Below are positions 1 through 7,759 of a stretch of 48,307 nucleotides of DNA, in pieces (position 1 is the first letter of the stretch; every line of letters starts with the position of its first letter). The notes beneath the pieces were generated by a model. It saw only the letters and a list, made by a program, of their open reading frames with translations. It had not been told where the DNA came from and did not search any database. Source of the DNA: Candidatus Zixiibacteriota bacterium (GTDB lineage Bacteria; Zixibacteria; MSB-5A5; GN15; FEB-12); NCBI GenBank assembly GCA_020346225.1, contig CP070777.1, positions 52,260 to 100,566 on the forward strand, given 5' to 3'. A program made the translations under genes and the position numbers.

Positions 1-288
1 CAGGGCCAGTATGTGCAGGGCGGTTTGCATGTGAGGCAATATAAACCGGTCACAGGGTCGGAACAACCTTTTAACTTTCGTGGGCTCAGCGAGTTAAGGC
101 CAGGGTCCGGCAAACGTCGAGACTTTGACCAAAAAAGCCCAACTTTGGCCGCCTGAGTAACGTTATAGAAGTAGACTTTCGCCGGCGGGGGTTGGCGAAA
201 GTCGAAATCGACTCCATGTGTTTTTATGCTAAAGAGCGGAGCCGGGATGCTCCGCTCTTTTATTTCCTCTCGTCAATCTCGATGCCAG
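1..288. other. Left-edge region without a supported gene
   Basis: No gene can be supported here. A plus-strand frame is open from the left edge to a TGA at 154-156 (51 codons) but resembles nothing I know. On the minus strand an ATG at 30-28 opens a frame running off the left edge. Upstream of it are possible promoter boxes, TTGTTC (66-61) and TATATT (43-38), 17 bases apart, but there is no ribosome binding site. Two inverted repeats lie further in: GACTTTCGCC (174-183) with GGCGAAAGTC (194-203), and AGTCGA (200-205) with TCGACT (208-213). The hairpin at 231-260 is listed separately. Confidence 0.4.
231..260 (-). terminator. Hairpin terminator downstream of fumC
   Basis: AAAGAGCGGAGC (231-242) and GCTCCGCTCTTT (249-260) form a perfect 12-bp stem with a 6-base loop. 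It lies 28 bases past the fumC stop. The stem ends in an A/T run on both sides, so it could work in either direction. fumC is the only recognised gene it would serve. Confidence 0.75.
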
Positions 289-1677
289 TTACTTGGGGCC
301 GATCATTTTCTCGGGCCGGACCTTCTGATCAAACTCCTCGGCCGTCAGAAGACCCAGCGCCACGGCCGCTTCTTTGAGAGTGGAGCCGTCGGCATGCGCC
401 TTCTTGGCAATCTTGGCGGCGTTGTCATAGCCGACATGCGGATTGAGGGCCGTTACCAGCATGAGCGAATTTTCGAGGAATCGCTTAATGTTGGCCTGGT
501 TCGGCTCGATGCCGACGGCGCAGTTGTTGTTGAACATTTCGCAGGCGTCGGCCAGAAGCCGGATCGACTGCAGCAGGTTGTGGATCATAACCGGTTTAAA
601 GACGTTCAGCTCGAAGTTGCCGGAGGCACCGCCGACGTTGACGGCGACATCGTTGCCGAGCACCTGAGCACAGACCATCGTCATGGCCTCGGGCTGAGTG
701 GGGTTGACCTTACCGGGCATGATGGACGAGCCGGGTTCGTTGGCGGGGATGGCAATCTCGCCGATGCCGCAGCGCGGGCCTGAGGCCAGCCAGCGGACAT
801 CGTTGGCCATCTTCATCAGCGAGCAGGAAAGGGTCTTCATTACGCCGGAAGCTTCGACGATGGCATCATGAGCGGCCAGCGCCTCGAACTTGTTGGGGGC
901 GGTAACGAACTTCTTGCCGGTCAGGTCGGCTATCTTGGCGGCCGATTTGACGGCGAATTCGGGATGCGTGTTCAGGCCGGTGCCGACAGCGGTACCGCCG
1001 AGAGCCAGCGGGTAGAGCCGCTCGAGGCATTCGTCGATGCGCCTCAGGCCGAGAGTAAGCGCCTCGGCATAGCCGGAAAACTCCTGACCGAGGGTAAGCG
1101 GGACGGCATCCATCAGGTGGGTACGTCCGATCTTGATGATGTCCTTGAAATCCTTGGACTTCTTGGCCAGAGTATCGCGAAGCTGCGTAACCATCGGGAT
1201 GAGGCGGCGATGAATTTCCTCGACGGCGGCGATGTGCATGGCGGTCGGGAAGGTATCGTTGGAGGACTGGGCCTTGTTCACGTCGTCGTTGGGGTGAACC
1301 GGCTTTTTGGAGCCCATCTCTCCCCCGGCCATTTCGATGGCGCGATTGGCGACGACCTCGTTGACGTTCATATTGGTCTGGGTGCCGGAGCCGGTCTGCC
1401 AGACGACCAGCGGAAAATGGTCGTCGAGCTTGCCGTCGATAACCTCATCGGCAGCCTTGACAATCAGGTCGCCCTTTTCTTTGGGCAGGGTGCCCAGTTC
1501 CATGTTAACCAGGGCGGCGGACTTTTTGAGGATGCCGAAAGCCCGGATCAGTTCGCGCGGCATGCGTTCGCCGCCGATGCGGAAGTTCATCAGAGAGCGG
1601 GCGGTCTGGGCGCCGTAGTAGCGGTCGGCCGGGACTTTTATTTCGCCCATCGTGTCGGTTTCTACGCGGTATTCCAT
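289..1677 (-). CDS. fumC: Class II fumarate hydratase
   Basis: Interconverts fumarate and L-malate in the TCA cycle, in the cytoplasm, as an iron-free homotetramer. The product is 462 residues, the usual length for the family. It carries the superfamily signature [11 protein letters not shown] and the substrate-loop sequences SGSGTQTN-like (here [13 protein letters not shown]) and [10 protein letters not shown]. The start at 1677 (MEYRVETD) is chosen because GGGAG sits five bases upstream and the N-terminus then matches the family. An in-frame extension to 1824 exists but reads like non-coding sequence. The gene is single, divergent from the neighbouring outer-membrane protein, and ends in a strong hairpin. 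A CRP-like palindrome lies about 90 bases upstream. Aspartase is related, but the sequence favours fumarase. Confidence 0.95.
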   Translation of the reverse strand: MEYRVETDTMGEIKVPADRYYGAQTARSLMNFRIGGERMPRELIRAFGILKKSAALVNMELGTLPKEKGDLIVKAADEVIDGKLDDHFPLVVWQTGSGTQTNMNVNEVVANRAIEMAGGEMGSKKPVHPNDDVNKAQSSNDTFPTAMHIAAVEEIHRRLIPMVTQLRDTLAKKSKDFKDIIKIGRTHLMDAVPLTLGQEFSGYAEALTLGLRRIDECLERLYPLALGGTAVGTGLNTHPEFAVKSAAKIADLTGKKFVTAPNKFEALAAHDAIVEASGVMKTLSCSLMKMANDVRWLASGPRCGIGEIAIPANEPGSSIMPGKVNPTQPEAMTMVCAQVLGNDVAVNVGGASGNFELNVFKPVMIHNLLQSIRLLADACEMFNNNCAVGIEPNQANIKRFLENSLMLVTALNPHVGYDNAAKIAKKAHADGSTLKEAAVALGLLTAEEFDQKVRPEKMIGPK

Positions 1678-1764
1678 GGTATCTCCCATACTCTTGTGAT
1701 AAGCTTTGCTATATGAGAACGACTCTGGGAATATAGCAATTCGGCGGTCGGCCGCAAGCGGGTT

Positions 1765-1780
1765 TGTGTAATTTTTCACA
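1765..1780. promoter_or_regulatory. CRP/FNR-like palindrome between fumC and the OMP gene
   Basis: TGTGT-AATTTT-TCACA matches the CRP consensus TGTGA-N6-TCACA with one mismatch. It lies about 90 bases upstream of fumC and about 135 bases upstream of the divergent gene at 1917. CRP/FNR-family control of fumarase would be unremarkable, but no regulator gene is in the window. The assignment rests only on the palindrome. Confidence 0.3.
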
Positions 1781-1916
1781 TGGGGAGCCCGAAGAGTCCA
1801 CTTCACCCGTGGTCCTTCATCCAATCGTCAGCCATCATTATTCATGGTTGTTTTGCCGGACCCGGGCGTCTATCATAGAAACGAAGATCTTGAATTACAG
1901 CAGGAAGGCGTAATAA

Positions 1917-2639
1917 ATGATGCGTTTCAGCGGGATGACCGGTGGTCGGGTTCATTTGATCATAACGCTGCTGGTACTGACCTTACCGGCAAGTCCGGGC
2001 GGGGCCGAGCCGGTGAGTGGGGAACCCAAGGAGAATCTCTTCAATGTTGCCGTCCGGGTTGGTGGCAGTACCACATGGCTGCGCCTGGGCGACTATTACC
2101 GCGGGACCAGCACCGCCTTCGGCTGCGATGCCGACCTGATGGTACGGCTGTCCAGAAGAGTCGCGCTGAAAGCCGCGGTCGGCAAAGCGGGCTTCAAGGC
2201 CGAAACCGACCCGGCGGTAATCAGCGCCGACCGATCCACCGAATATATATACCGCAACTACGACGTCTCGGCATGGCGCTATTTCCTGTCTGGCCAGTAC
2301 AGCTGGGACTGGTTGTTCAAGCGCCTGGCCCGTAAGGGCCTGGGGAGAACGATAATAGGCGTCAGTTTCGGAGTGGGTATAATCACCCACAAGCAATCGG
2401 TCGACGGTGTGATGTACCCTGAAGGCGCTGCTGTGTCCGACACTCAAACCAAGTTCGCCTTGACGATTGGTACTTCCTATACCCAGATGCTTGGCGGGCG
2501 AATCGGTATGTATGTATTAAGTGAGACCGATATCGTTTTCCTGGGCGATCCGGCTGACGCTGAAGTCCACTGGAGGGAAGACGGCGGCGTCGCCACCCTG
2601 GATCACCTTCGTTTCGGGCTGACTTATGTCTTGTGGTAA
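1917..2639 (+). CDS. Small outer-membrane beta-barrel-like protein
   Basis: This 240-residue protein is not assigned to a named family. It has an N-terminal signal peptide (hydrophobic stretch around residues 13-25, ending PASPGGAEP). The mature part has alternating polar and hydrophobic strands, for example FNVAVRVGG, IIGVSFGVGI and FALTIGTSY. It ends LRFGLTYVLW, and a terminal aromatic residue after alternating hydrophobics is the usual mark of Bam-assembled barrels. Its size suits an 8- to 10-strand barrel of the OmpW/OmpX/PagP type. Two adjacent ATG codons (1917, 1920) follow an AGGAAGG sequence. It is divergent from fumC and convergent with lysS (16 bases apart), so it is probably transcribed alone. 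Its substrate is unknown. Confidence 0.7.
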   Translation: MMRFSGMTGGRVHLIITLLVLTLPASPGGAEPVSGEPKENLFNVAVRVGGSTTWLRLGDYYRGTSTAFGCDADLMVRLSRRVALKAAVGKAGFKAETDPAVISADRSTEYIYRNYDVSAWRYFLSGQYSWDWLFKRLARKGLGRTIIGVSFGVGIITHKQSVDGVMYPEGAAVSDTQTKFALTIGTSYTQMLGGRIGMYVLSETDIVFLGDPADAEVHWREDGGVATLDHLRFGLTYVLW

Positions 2640-2655
2640 TAGCGGTCCGGGCGCG

Positions 2656-4254
2656 CTAAGACTTTTCTTCGTCGTCGACAATCTTCGACAGTATCTGTGA
2701 GACCGGCACGGAGCCGTCGCCCAGCTCTTTCATCTGCGGGAAGAAGATGACATCACGGATAGAGTGCTGGTTGGTTAGAATCATTACCAATCTATCGATA
2801 CCGAAGCCAAGCCCGGCGGTGGGCGGCATGCCGTAGGTAAGGGCGGTGACGAAATCATCGTCGAGGGGCTGGGCTTCCTTGTCGCCTTCCGCGAGAGCTT
2901 TCCCCTGCTGCATAAAGCGCTGGAGCTGGTCAACGGGGTCGTTGAGTTCACTGAAGGCGTTACCGGTTTCCAGCCCGGCCACGAACAGCTCGAAGCGCTC
3001 GGTCAGGCGCGGGTTATCGCGGTGCTTTTTGGCCAGGGGTGAGATTTCGACGGGGAAATCGGCTATGAAAGTGGGTTGAATCAAGGTCGGTTCGACCCGG
3101 ACCTCCCAGACCGCCTCGACGACCTTGCCCCAGTTGATAAGCTCTTCACCTTCTACATCGATATCGGCAGCGGCCTTCCTGGCGTCTTCGTATGACATCT
3201 CGGAGAAGTCAATTCCGGTTTGTTCTTTGATCGAGCCGAGCATGGTGATCCATTTGAAGGGCGGCTCGAAGTCTATCTCATGGTCGCCATAAGGAATCTT
3301 GTAGGTGCCGTGAATTTTGTGAACGACTTCACGGAGCATTTTCTCGAACAGGGCAGCCATGTCCCTGTAGTCGGCGTATGCCCAGTACATTTCGATCATG
3401 CTGAATTCCGGGTTGTGCAGGCGGTCCATGCCTTCGTTGCGAAAGTCCTTGCAGTACTCCCAGACCTTGTCGTAGCCGCCGATGATGAGCCTTTTCAGAT
3501 AGAGTTCATCGGCTATGCGCAGGTACATGTCGCGGTCGAGGCGCATGTAGTGGGTCTGGAAGGGGCGGGCGTTACCGCCGCCGTAGATAGGCTGGAGGAT
3601 CGGGGTCTCGACCTCGAGGAAACCCTCGCTGTCCAGAAAGTCACGGATGGCCTTGATAATCTGCGAGCGCTGTATGAAAGTCTCGCGGACTTCCGGGTTG
3701 ACGATAAGGTCAGCGTACCGGCGGCGGTAGCGTTGTTCTTTGTCAGTCAGGCCGGAGTGTTTGTCGGGCAGCGGATGCAGGGCCTTGGTCAAAAGCTCGA
3801 ACGAACTGACCCTGAGGGTCCGCTCGCCGGTTTTGGTGACGAACAGGCTTCCCTCGCAGCCGATAATGTCGCCGAGGTCGAGGGTGTTAAACAGGTCAAA
3901 CTGGTCCTGCCCGACCACGTCGAACTTGAGGTAAATCTGAATCTGTCCGGAGCTATCCCGCATATGGGCGAAGAACGATTTGCCCATCTTGCGCTTGAGC
4001 ATGATGCGTCCGGCCAGGCGGATGGCGGTTTCTTTTTCGGCCAACCGGTCAAAATCCGCCAGTGCCCGGTCGATGAGGTGCGTTCGTTCATACCGGTAGG
4101 GGTAAGAGAGAACGTTCTTGTCCGAGAATTCGCGCACCTTATCGCGGCGTATTTTCATCAGCTCCGCCAGGGGCATCTGGGGAGCATCGGGCTGCGTGCT
4201 GTTTTTCTTTTCGTCCTTTGCCATAAGCCGATTGCCAATTCGAGCGCCGGGCAT
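2656..4254 (-). CDS. lysS: Lysyl-tRNA synthetase, class II
   Basis: Charges tRNA-Lys with lysine in the cytoplasm. The order is an N-terminal OB-fold anticodon-binding domain (about residues 75-180: IRLAGRIMLKR, SGQIQIYLK) and then the class II catalytic core. Motif 2 is FRNEGMDRLHNPEFSM and motif 3 is GLGFGIDRLVM. The length of 532 residues is slightly above the usual 500 or so. The first ATG (4254) shares one base with the coaD stop (TGATG), which suggests translational coupling. A second ATG at 4224 (MAKDEKK) would give 522 residues and a more typical N-terminus, and neither has a good ribosome binding site. It is last in the minus-strand run with coaD, pilM-like and comEA-like genes. Confidence 0.95.
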   Translation of the reverse strand: MPGARIGNRLMAKDEKKNSTQPDAPQMPLAELMKIRRDKVREFSDKNVLSYPYRYERTHLIDRALADFDRLAEKETAIRLAGRIMLKRKMGKSFFAHMRDSSGQIQIYLKFDVVGQDQFDLFNTLDLGDIIGCEGSLFVTKTGERTLRVSSFELLTKALHPLPDKHSGLTDKEQRYRRRYADLIVNPEVRETFIQRSQIIKAIRDFLDSEGFLEVETPILQPIYGGGNARPFQTHYMRLDRDMYLRIADELYLKRLIIGGYDKVWEYCKDFRNEGMDRLHNPEFSMIEMYWAYADYRDMAALFEKMLREVVHKIHGTYKIPYGDHEIDFEPPFKWITMLGSIKEQTGIDFSEMSYEDARKAAADIDVEGEELINWGKVVEAVWEVRVEPTLIQPTFIADFPVEISPLAKKHRDNPRLTERFELFVAGLETGNAFSELNDPVDQLQRFMQQGKALAEGDKEAQPLDDDFVTALTYGMPPTAGLGFGIDRLVMILTNQHSIRDVIFFPQMKELGDGSVPVSQILSKIVDDEEKS

Positions 4255-4778
4255 CAGCGGCGTTTGCGGCCGGTGCGACCGAGCCTTTTGTCGAAGGCCT
4301 TCTTCACCTCGGGCGGAACCAAATCGGAGATATCGCCGCCGTTAATGGCAACGTCCTTCACGATCGTCGACGAGAGATAAACCCACGACAGAGCTGGCAT
4401 GAGAAAGACGGTTTCGGTTTCGCGGGCCAGTTTGCGGTTCATGAGGGCCATCTGGAACTCGTATTCGAAATCGGAAACGGCCCTGAGACCACGGATGATA
4501 GCGGTGGCCTTGAGTTCTTTGGCGAGGTCGGCCAAAAGGCCTTCGAATCCAACCACGGTGACGGTGTGGTTGTACGCTTTCTTCTTGACGGCTTTTTCCA
4601 GAAACTGAAGGCGCTCCTGGAAATCGAAAAAGGTATCCTTGCCGGAGTTCATGGACACGGCCACGACGACCTCATCGAAAAGATGGGTGGCTCGTTCTAT
4701 CAGCGACATATGGCCGTTAGTGACAGGGTCAAAAGTCCCCGGATAGACGGCCCGGCTCACTTTTGCCTTCTTTGGCAC
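4254..4778 (-). CDS. coaD: Phosphopantetheine adenylyltransferase
   Basis: Catalyses the penultimate step of coenzyme A synthesis, adenylating 4'-phosphopantetheine to dephospho-CoA. The nucleotidyltransferase signature is present: YPGTFDPVTNGH near residues 12-23, including the TNGH nucleotide-binding motif. So are the conserved IIRGLRAVSDFEYE segment and the SSTIVKD segment. The 174-residue length is close to the usual 160. It begins with GTG at 4778, preceded by GGAG at a four-base spacing. A small inverted repeat covers that site. A promoter candidate lies 40-68 bases upstream. It overlaps lysS by one base. Confidence 0.95.
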   Translation of the reverse strand: MPKKAKVSRAVYPGTFDPVTNGHMSLIERATHLFDEVVVAVSMNSGKDTFFDFQERLQFLEKAVKKKAYNHTVTVVGFEGLLADLAKELKATAIIRGLRAVSDFEYEFQMALMNRKLARETETVFLMPALSWVYLSSTIVKDVAINGGDISDLVPPEVKKAFDKRLGRTGRKRR

Positions 4779-4793
4779 AACACTCCAAGTGTT
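4779..4793 (-). promoter_or_regulatory. Inverted repeat over the coaD ribosome binding site
   Basis: AACACT and AGTGTT form a perfect 6-bp inverted repeat around a three-base centre, ending directly against the GTG start of coaD. The GGAG ribosome binding site lies inside this small hairpin. Folding of the mRNA could therefore hold back initiation. The stem is short and any effect is inference. Confidence 0.35.
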
Positions 4794-4817
4794 AACAGGT
4801 TGGGAATATCGGACGCT

Positions 4818-4846
4818 AAGATATAAAAGAACCGGTTGATTGGCAA
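4818..4846 (-). promoter_or_regulatory. Candidate promoter for coaD-lysS
   Basis: Read on the minus strand, TTGCCA (4846-4841) and TATCTT (4823-4818) are 17 bases apart, matching the sigma-70 consensus at 5 and 4 of 6 positions. It lies between the pilM-like gene and coaD. It could add to read-through from upstream. Confidence 0.4.
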
Positions 4847-4848
4847 CC

Positions 4849-5712
4849 TTAATTGGCGGTCAGGCCCAGGGCGACCAGGTACCGCTCGGCGGGGACGTCA
4901 CCAGGGTCGACCCCGGCCTTGAAGAAACCGGTATTGACGGCGGGGGTAGTCACTTCTATGGAGAACTGGTTCTCCAGGGCGGTTTTAAGGCTCTGACCGA
5001 AGTTTTCGCCCAGCGCAACCATCCGCGACATCGGGGTGGTGATACCGCTTTGAAAAAGCGAGGCCTTTTTGTAGCTCAGCAGTGTCTTGAGTTCCGCCGC
5101 CACCGTGCGGCAATCTTCCGTTGAGCTCAGTTCCCCGCCGCCCACAGGGATACCGATCAGATCAACTGTTTTCCCGCGGTAGATAAGGGCCATCGAAACC
5201 GACCGGCCGGTGAAATCGGCCAGGCACACGAAGTCGCCCCCTGTCTGTCGGCAGAAACCGAGATAGCCCTCAGCCAGCGCGGCAGCCCGCATCCGGTACC
5301 GGGGGGCGGCCAGTGCGGGCATATGTTCTTCCCCCCGAAGCCAGCCCGGCTCCCGGTCGAGCAACTCCCGCCGGAGCATGAGTCCGACGAAGCGATTCTC
5401 AATGGCAGTCGGGATGATGTCGAAAAGGAACCGGTTTTCGTCTTCGAGAGCCGACTGTGACATCTCGAATCGCGCCCGGGTCATTATGTCACCGGAGTTG
5501 GCGCTGAGCGACAGGGGCTTTACAATGACGCGGTCATCGGCTACCGACACAGCGACGCGACCCCCCTGCAGCAATTGATGTTCCGCCGCCTCGCCTGTTT
5601 CAATAGTGGTCAGGACCGTGACCTCGGGACGGCCGGTACCGTACTCGACGCGAGCGCCGTAAAGCGATGCGCCGAGCACCTCAATGCCTATCCTGGTGTC
5701 CCCGTCGGTCAA
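4849..5712 (-). CDS. PilM/FtsA-like actin-fold protein
   Basis: This 287-residue protein resembles PilM of type IV pilus and type II secretion systems. The N-terminal strand (RIGIEVLGASLYGARVEY) looks like the first phosphate-loop strand of the actin fold. A second such element follows near residues 166-196 (CLADFTGRSVSMALIYRG, then PVGGGELSS), and then the typical VAAELKTLLSYKKA helix. It is shorter than PilM (about 350 residues). No pilN, pilO or pilQ is adjacent, so a pilus role is not shown. The only fitting start is TTG at 5712, overlapping the comEA-like stop by four bases (TTGA). That implies tight coupling between the two genes. Confidence 0.65.
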   Translation of the reverse strand: MTDGDTRIGIEVLGASLYGARVEYGTGRPEVTVLTTIETGEAAEHQLLQGGRVAVSVADDRVIVKPLSLSANSGDIMTRARFEMSQSALEDENRFLFDIIPTAIENRFVGLMLRRELLDREPGWLRGEEHMPALAAPRYRMRAAALAEGYLGFCRQTGGDFVCLADFTGRSVSMALIYRGKTVDLIGIPVGGGELSSTEDCRTVAAELKTLLSYKKASLFQSGITTPMSRMVALGENFGQSLKTALENQFSIEVTTPAVNTGFFKAGVDPGDVPAERYLVALGLTAN

Positions 5713-6077
5713 TATTTCTTCACCCGCAGATAAGGTTTTATGCGCTCGTACAGTCTGGGGCCGATACCGCGAACCTCGGTGATATCGACCTCTCTCTCAA
5801 ACCGCTTGTTGCGGCGATAGGCGACAATGCGATCAGCGAGAACACGACCGATTCCCGGCAACAGCTCCAAAGAATCGGCGGGGGCATCGTTGGGGTCCAG
5901 AACAAAGACACCGGTAAACAGTTGCCGGTCGTCGCCAATGATGACCTCGAGCGGCGCCTGCTCGGGCGGGGTGGCGTAGGTGCGAATCAAAAGGTAACCG
6001 CCCATCACCAGAGCGGTGCCGCACAAAACGGCCAAAAATCTAAGCTGCCCGGGCGTGAAATCGAAAAAACGATTCAT
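5709..6077 (-). CDS. ComEA-like helix-hairpin-helix protein, membrane-anchored
   Basis: A 122-residue protein with one N-terminal membrane segment (about residues 14-33) and a C-terminal pair of helix-hairpin-helix motifs (LPGIGRVLADRI and VRGIGPRLYERI). ComEA of competent bacteria has this order and binds DNA outside the inner membrane. The family is also widespread in bacteria not known to be competent. A linker of about 35 residues contains a VFVLDPNDAPADSLELLPGIG stretch like the DLNTA..L..LPGIG of ComEA. It overlaps the pilM-like gene and has a good promoter 37-65 bases upstream. A role in DNA uptake is possible but unproven. Confidence 0.75.
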   Translation of the reverse strand: MNRFFDFTPGQLRFLAVLCGTALVMGGYLLIRTYATPPEQAPLEVIIGDDRQLFTGVFVLDPNDAPADSLELLPGIGRVLADRIVAYRRNKRFEREVDITEVRGIGPRLYERIKPYLRVKKY

Positions 6078-6113
6078 CGGGTCTAATGGGCTGGACCATC
6101 AATCAACAGCCGA

Positions 6114-6142
6114 AATATACCCGGTGGTCGTCCCGATTTCAA
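6114..6142 (-). promoter_or_regulatory. Promoter for comEA-pilM-coaD-lysS
   Basis: On the minus strand TTGAAA (6142-6137), a 17-base spacer and TATATT (6119-6114) match the sigma-70 consensus at 5 of 6 positions each. The start point would be near 6107, giving a 30-base leader before the comEA-like gene. This splits the long minus-strand gene run into two transcription units. Confidence 0.6.
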
Positions 6143-6176
6143 CCACTAAGCTGGAGTTGAAAGAGGCCGAGTACGG

Positions 6177-6758
6177 TTATTTTTCGTCCTGGAGTTTTTC
6201 CGGATCGCTGAGAGTACCGGATACCTGAGAGAGAATCTTGAAGTCCTTGAGGCGGTTGTCAGCGTCAAGCCCCCACCCGGTAATCACATCGTCGCCGCGC
6301 GTTATCCTCACGAAGGCATCGGTCTTGATCCGATCGGTATTGGAGTCCCACCAGAGGTATTCGGTTTCGAGGCGGGTGCTGTCGTCGGTGACCACGACAA
6401 CATTGCCGTAGATGTTCAGCAGGCCCCGGTCTTCCCTGATTATGCCGGAGTCACCGGTGACTTCGGTCGAGACCAGACCGGTGGAGTCATAGATGTCGAT
6501 ATCGAGTTTATATGCGACCAGCGAATCCTGTTGCTCGAACTGGAACATCTTCTCCGATATGATCTGACTGGTGACGCGTCCCTTGTTGTACAGGTAAATC
6601 GTGGCGCCGCTGACCTCGGAATCGGGCCGGAAGAGACTGTCCGACTGGCCGTCGATACTGCCGGTATTGCTCTGCTGCCCACCGCAGCCTGCCAGCAACC
6701 CGGCCAGGCAGAATACAATCAGGAGGGGATTGTGGGATATTCTCAGCATGGCTTTCAT
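6177..6758 (-). CDS. lptC: LptC-like LPS export lipoprotein
   Basis: Periplasmic bridge protein of the Lpt machine that carries LPS from the inner-membrane LptBFG transporter to LptA. The 193-residue product has a lipoprotein signal with lipobox LLAGC (Cys about residue 25), unlike the membrane-anchored LptC of E. coli. It then shows the LptC jelly-roll strands: GATIYLYNKGR, LDIDIYDSTGLVST, GLLNIYGNVVVVT, DRIKTDAFVRITRGDDVITGWGLDAD. The segment GD..ITG.GLDAD is typical of the family. No lptA or lptB is in the window, although an acyltransferase and three KDO genes are adjacent. A palindrome TTCTTATAAGAA (6760-6771) touches the start. ATG at 6749 is an alternative start. Confidence 0.8.
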   Translation of the reverse strand: MKAMLRISHNPLLIVFCLAGLLAGCGGQQSNTGSIDGQSDSLFRPDSEVSGATIYLYNKGRVTSQIISEKMFQFEQQDSLVAYKLDIDIYDSTGLVSTEVTGDSGIIREDRGLLNIYGNVVVVTDDSTRLETEYLWWDSNTDRIKTDAFVRITRGDDVITGWGLDADNRLKDFKILSQVSGTLSDPEKLQDEK

Positions 6759-6806
6759 CTTCTTATAAGAATGTCGGCGCTAAAAGTCCAGATTTTTGCC
6801 AAAATG

Positions 6807-7718
6807 TCAAGCGGTATTTTGGGGCGGGGTGCGCCAGCGGTTGTGAAGCCAGATCCACTGGGCCGGCTGCGGGCTGATAATCTCTTCCAACGCCTTGGTA
6901 CACTTGCGAGTAACGTCGCGAACAGCATCTTCTTTGGACAGGCCCGGCGCAGCCGTTACCTCAGGCCTGATGACCACCCGGTAGCGGTCCTTTTCGGTTC
7001 TGAGGCAGGCCAGGGGTACCAGCGCCGCGCCGGTTCTCAGGGCCAGCATGGATTGCCCCACGGGCGTGTTGGACAGCCGCCCGAATGCAGGAAGGTGCAT
7101 ACTGCGGACTCGCTGCGAATCAGTGTCGATGAGTACCCCGACAACTTTGCCCTGTTTCAGCCAGTCCAGGAGCAGTCGGGGAGAGTCGGTGGTGGCGAAA
7201 TTGCGCAGGCCCATGGCCTCGCGATTGGCCACGAGAAGGCGGTCCAGGCGAGGGTCATACAGCCGCCGTCCGATCACGGCGACCTCATAGCCGCAGGAAG
7301 CCATGTACACGGCCAGCAGCTCGAAGTTGCCGATGTGGCCGGTGACACCTATGACGCCCCTGCCCCGCCGATGGGCGGCGTCGAAATGCTCCATGCCCTC
7401 GGCATCGACAAGCGGCCTTATCTCGGACTGAAAGTGTTTGCGAAACCTGACGACGTCGGTGAGGTTCTTGCCGGTGTTGATAAAGAACTTCCGACCGACA
7501 GCCTGTTTCTGGATAGGCGTGAAGCGGTCACCGAAGGCCAGGGTCAGGTGGCGCGATATCCTGTAACGGTCTTTCGGCAGAAGCCGCCACGCCAGCAGGC
7601 CAACGAAGCTGCCGATGAGCAGCGCCAGCGTTCGGGGAACGGCGTTGAGTATCCGAATCAGCCAGAAGGAAAGGTGATAGACGGCGCCGCGTTTTATTTT
7701 CTTTCGGAGAGTCATCAC
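6807..7718 (-). CDS. Lipid A biosynthesis acyltransferase (LpxL/HtrB family)
   Basis: Transfers a secondary acyl chain to a lipid A precursor at the inner face of the inner membrane. The 303-residue product has an N-terminal hydrophobic segment (about residues 20-45). The catalytic HX4E motif lies within GVTGHIGNFELL, near residue 148. The family ending WIWLHNRWR is present. Length matches LpxL/LpxM (about 305). It is placed with KDO synthesis genes, consistent with Re-type LPS assembly, where the E. coli enzyme acts on KDO2-lipid IVA. I cannot tell LpxL from LpxM by sequence. Confidence 0.88.
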   Translation of the reverse strand: MMTLRKKIKRGAVYHLSFWLIRILNAVPRTLALLIGSFVGLLAWRLLPKDRYRISRHLTLAFGDRFTPIQKQAVGRKFFINTGKNLTDVVRFRKHFQSEIRPLVDAEGMEHFDAAHRRGRGVIGVTGHIGNFELLAVYMASCGYEVAVIGRRLYDPRLDRLLVANREAMGLRNFATTDSPRLLLDWLKQGKVVGVLIDTDSQRVRSMHLPAFGRLSNTPVGQSMLALRTGAALVPLACLRTEKDRYRVVIRPEVTAAPGLSKEDAVRDVTRKCTKALEEIISPQPAQWIWLHNRWRTPPQNTA

Positions 7719-7759
7719 AATAAAGGCACGTCACCGGGACCGACAGCGTGCGATTTGGG

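Noticed and set aside
1678-1824. N-terminal extension of fumarase to an upstream start
   Set aside because: The added residues do not resemble a fumarase N-terminus, and a good ribosome binding site is at the later ATG.
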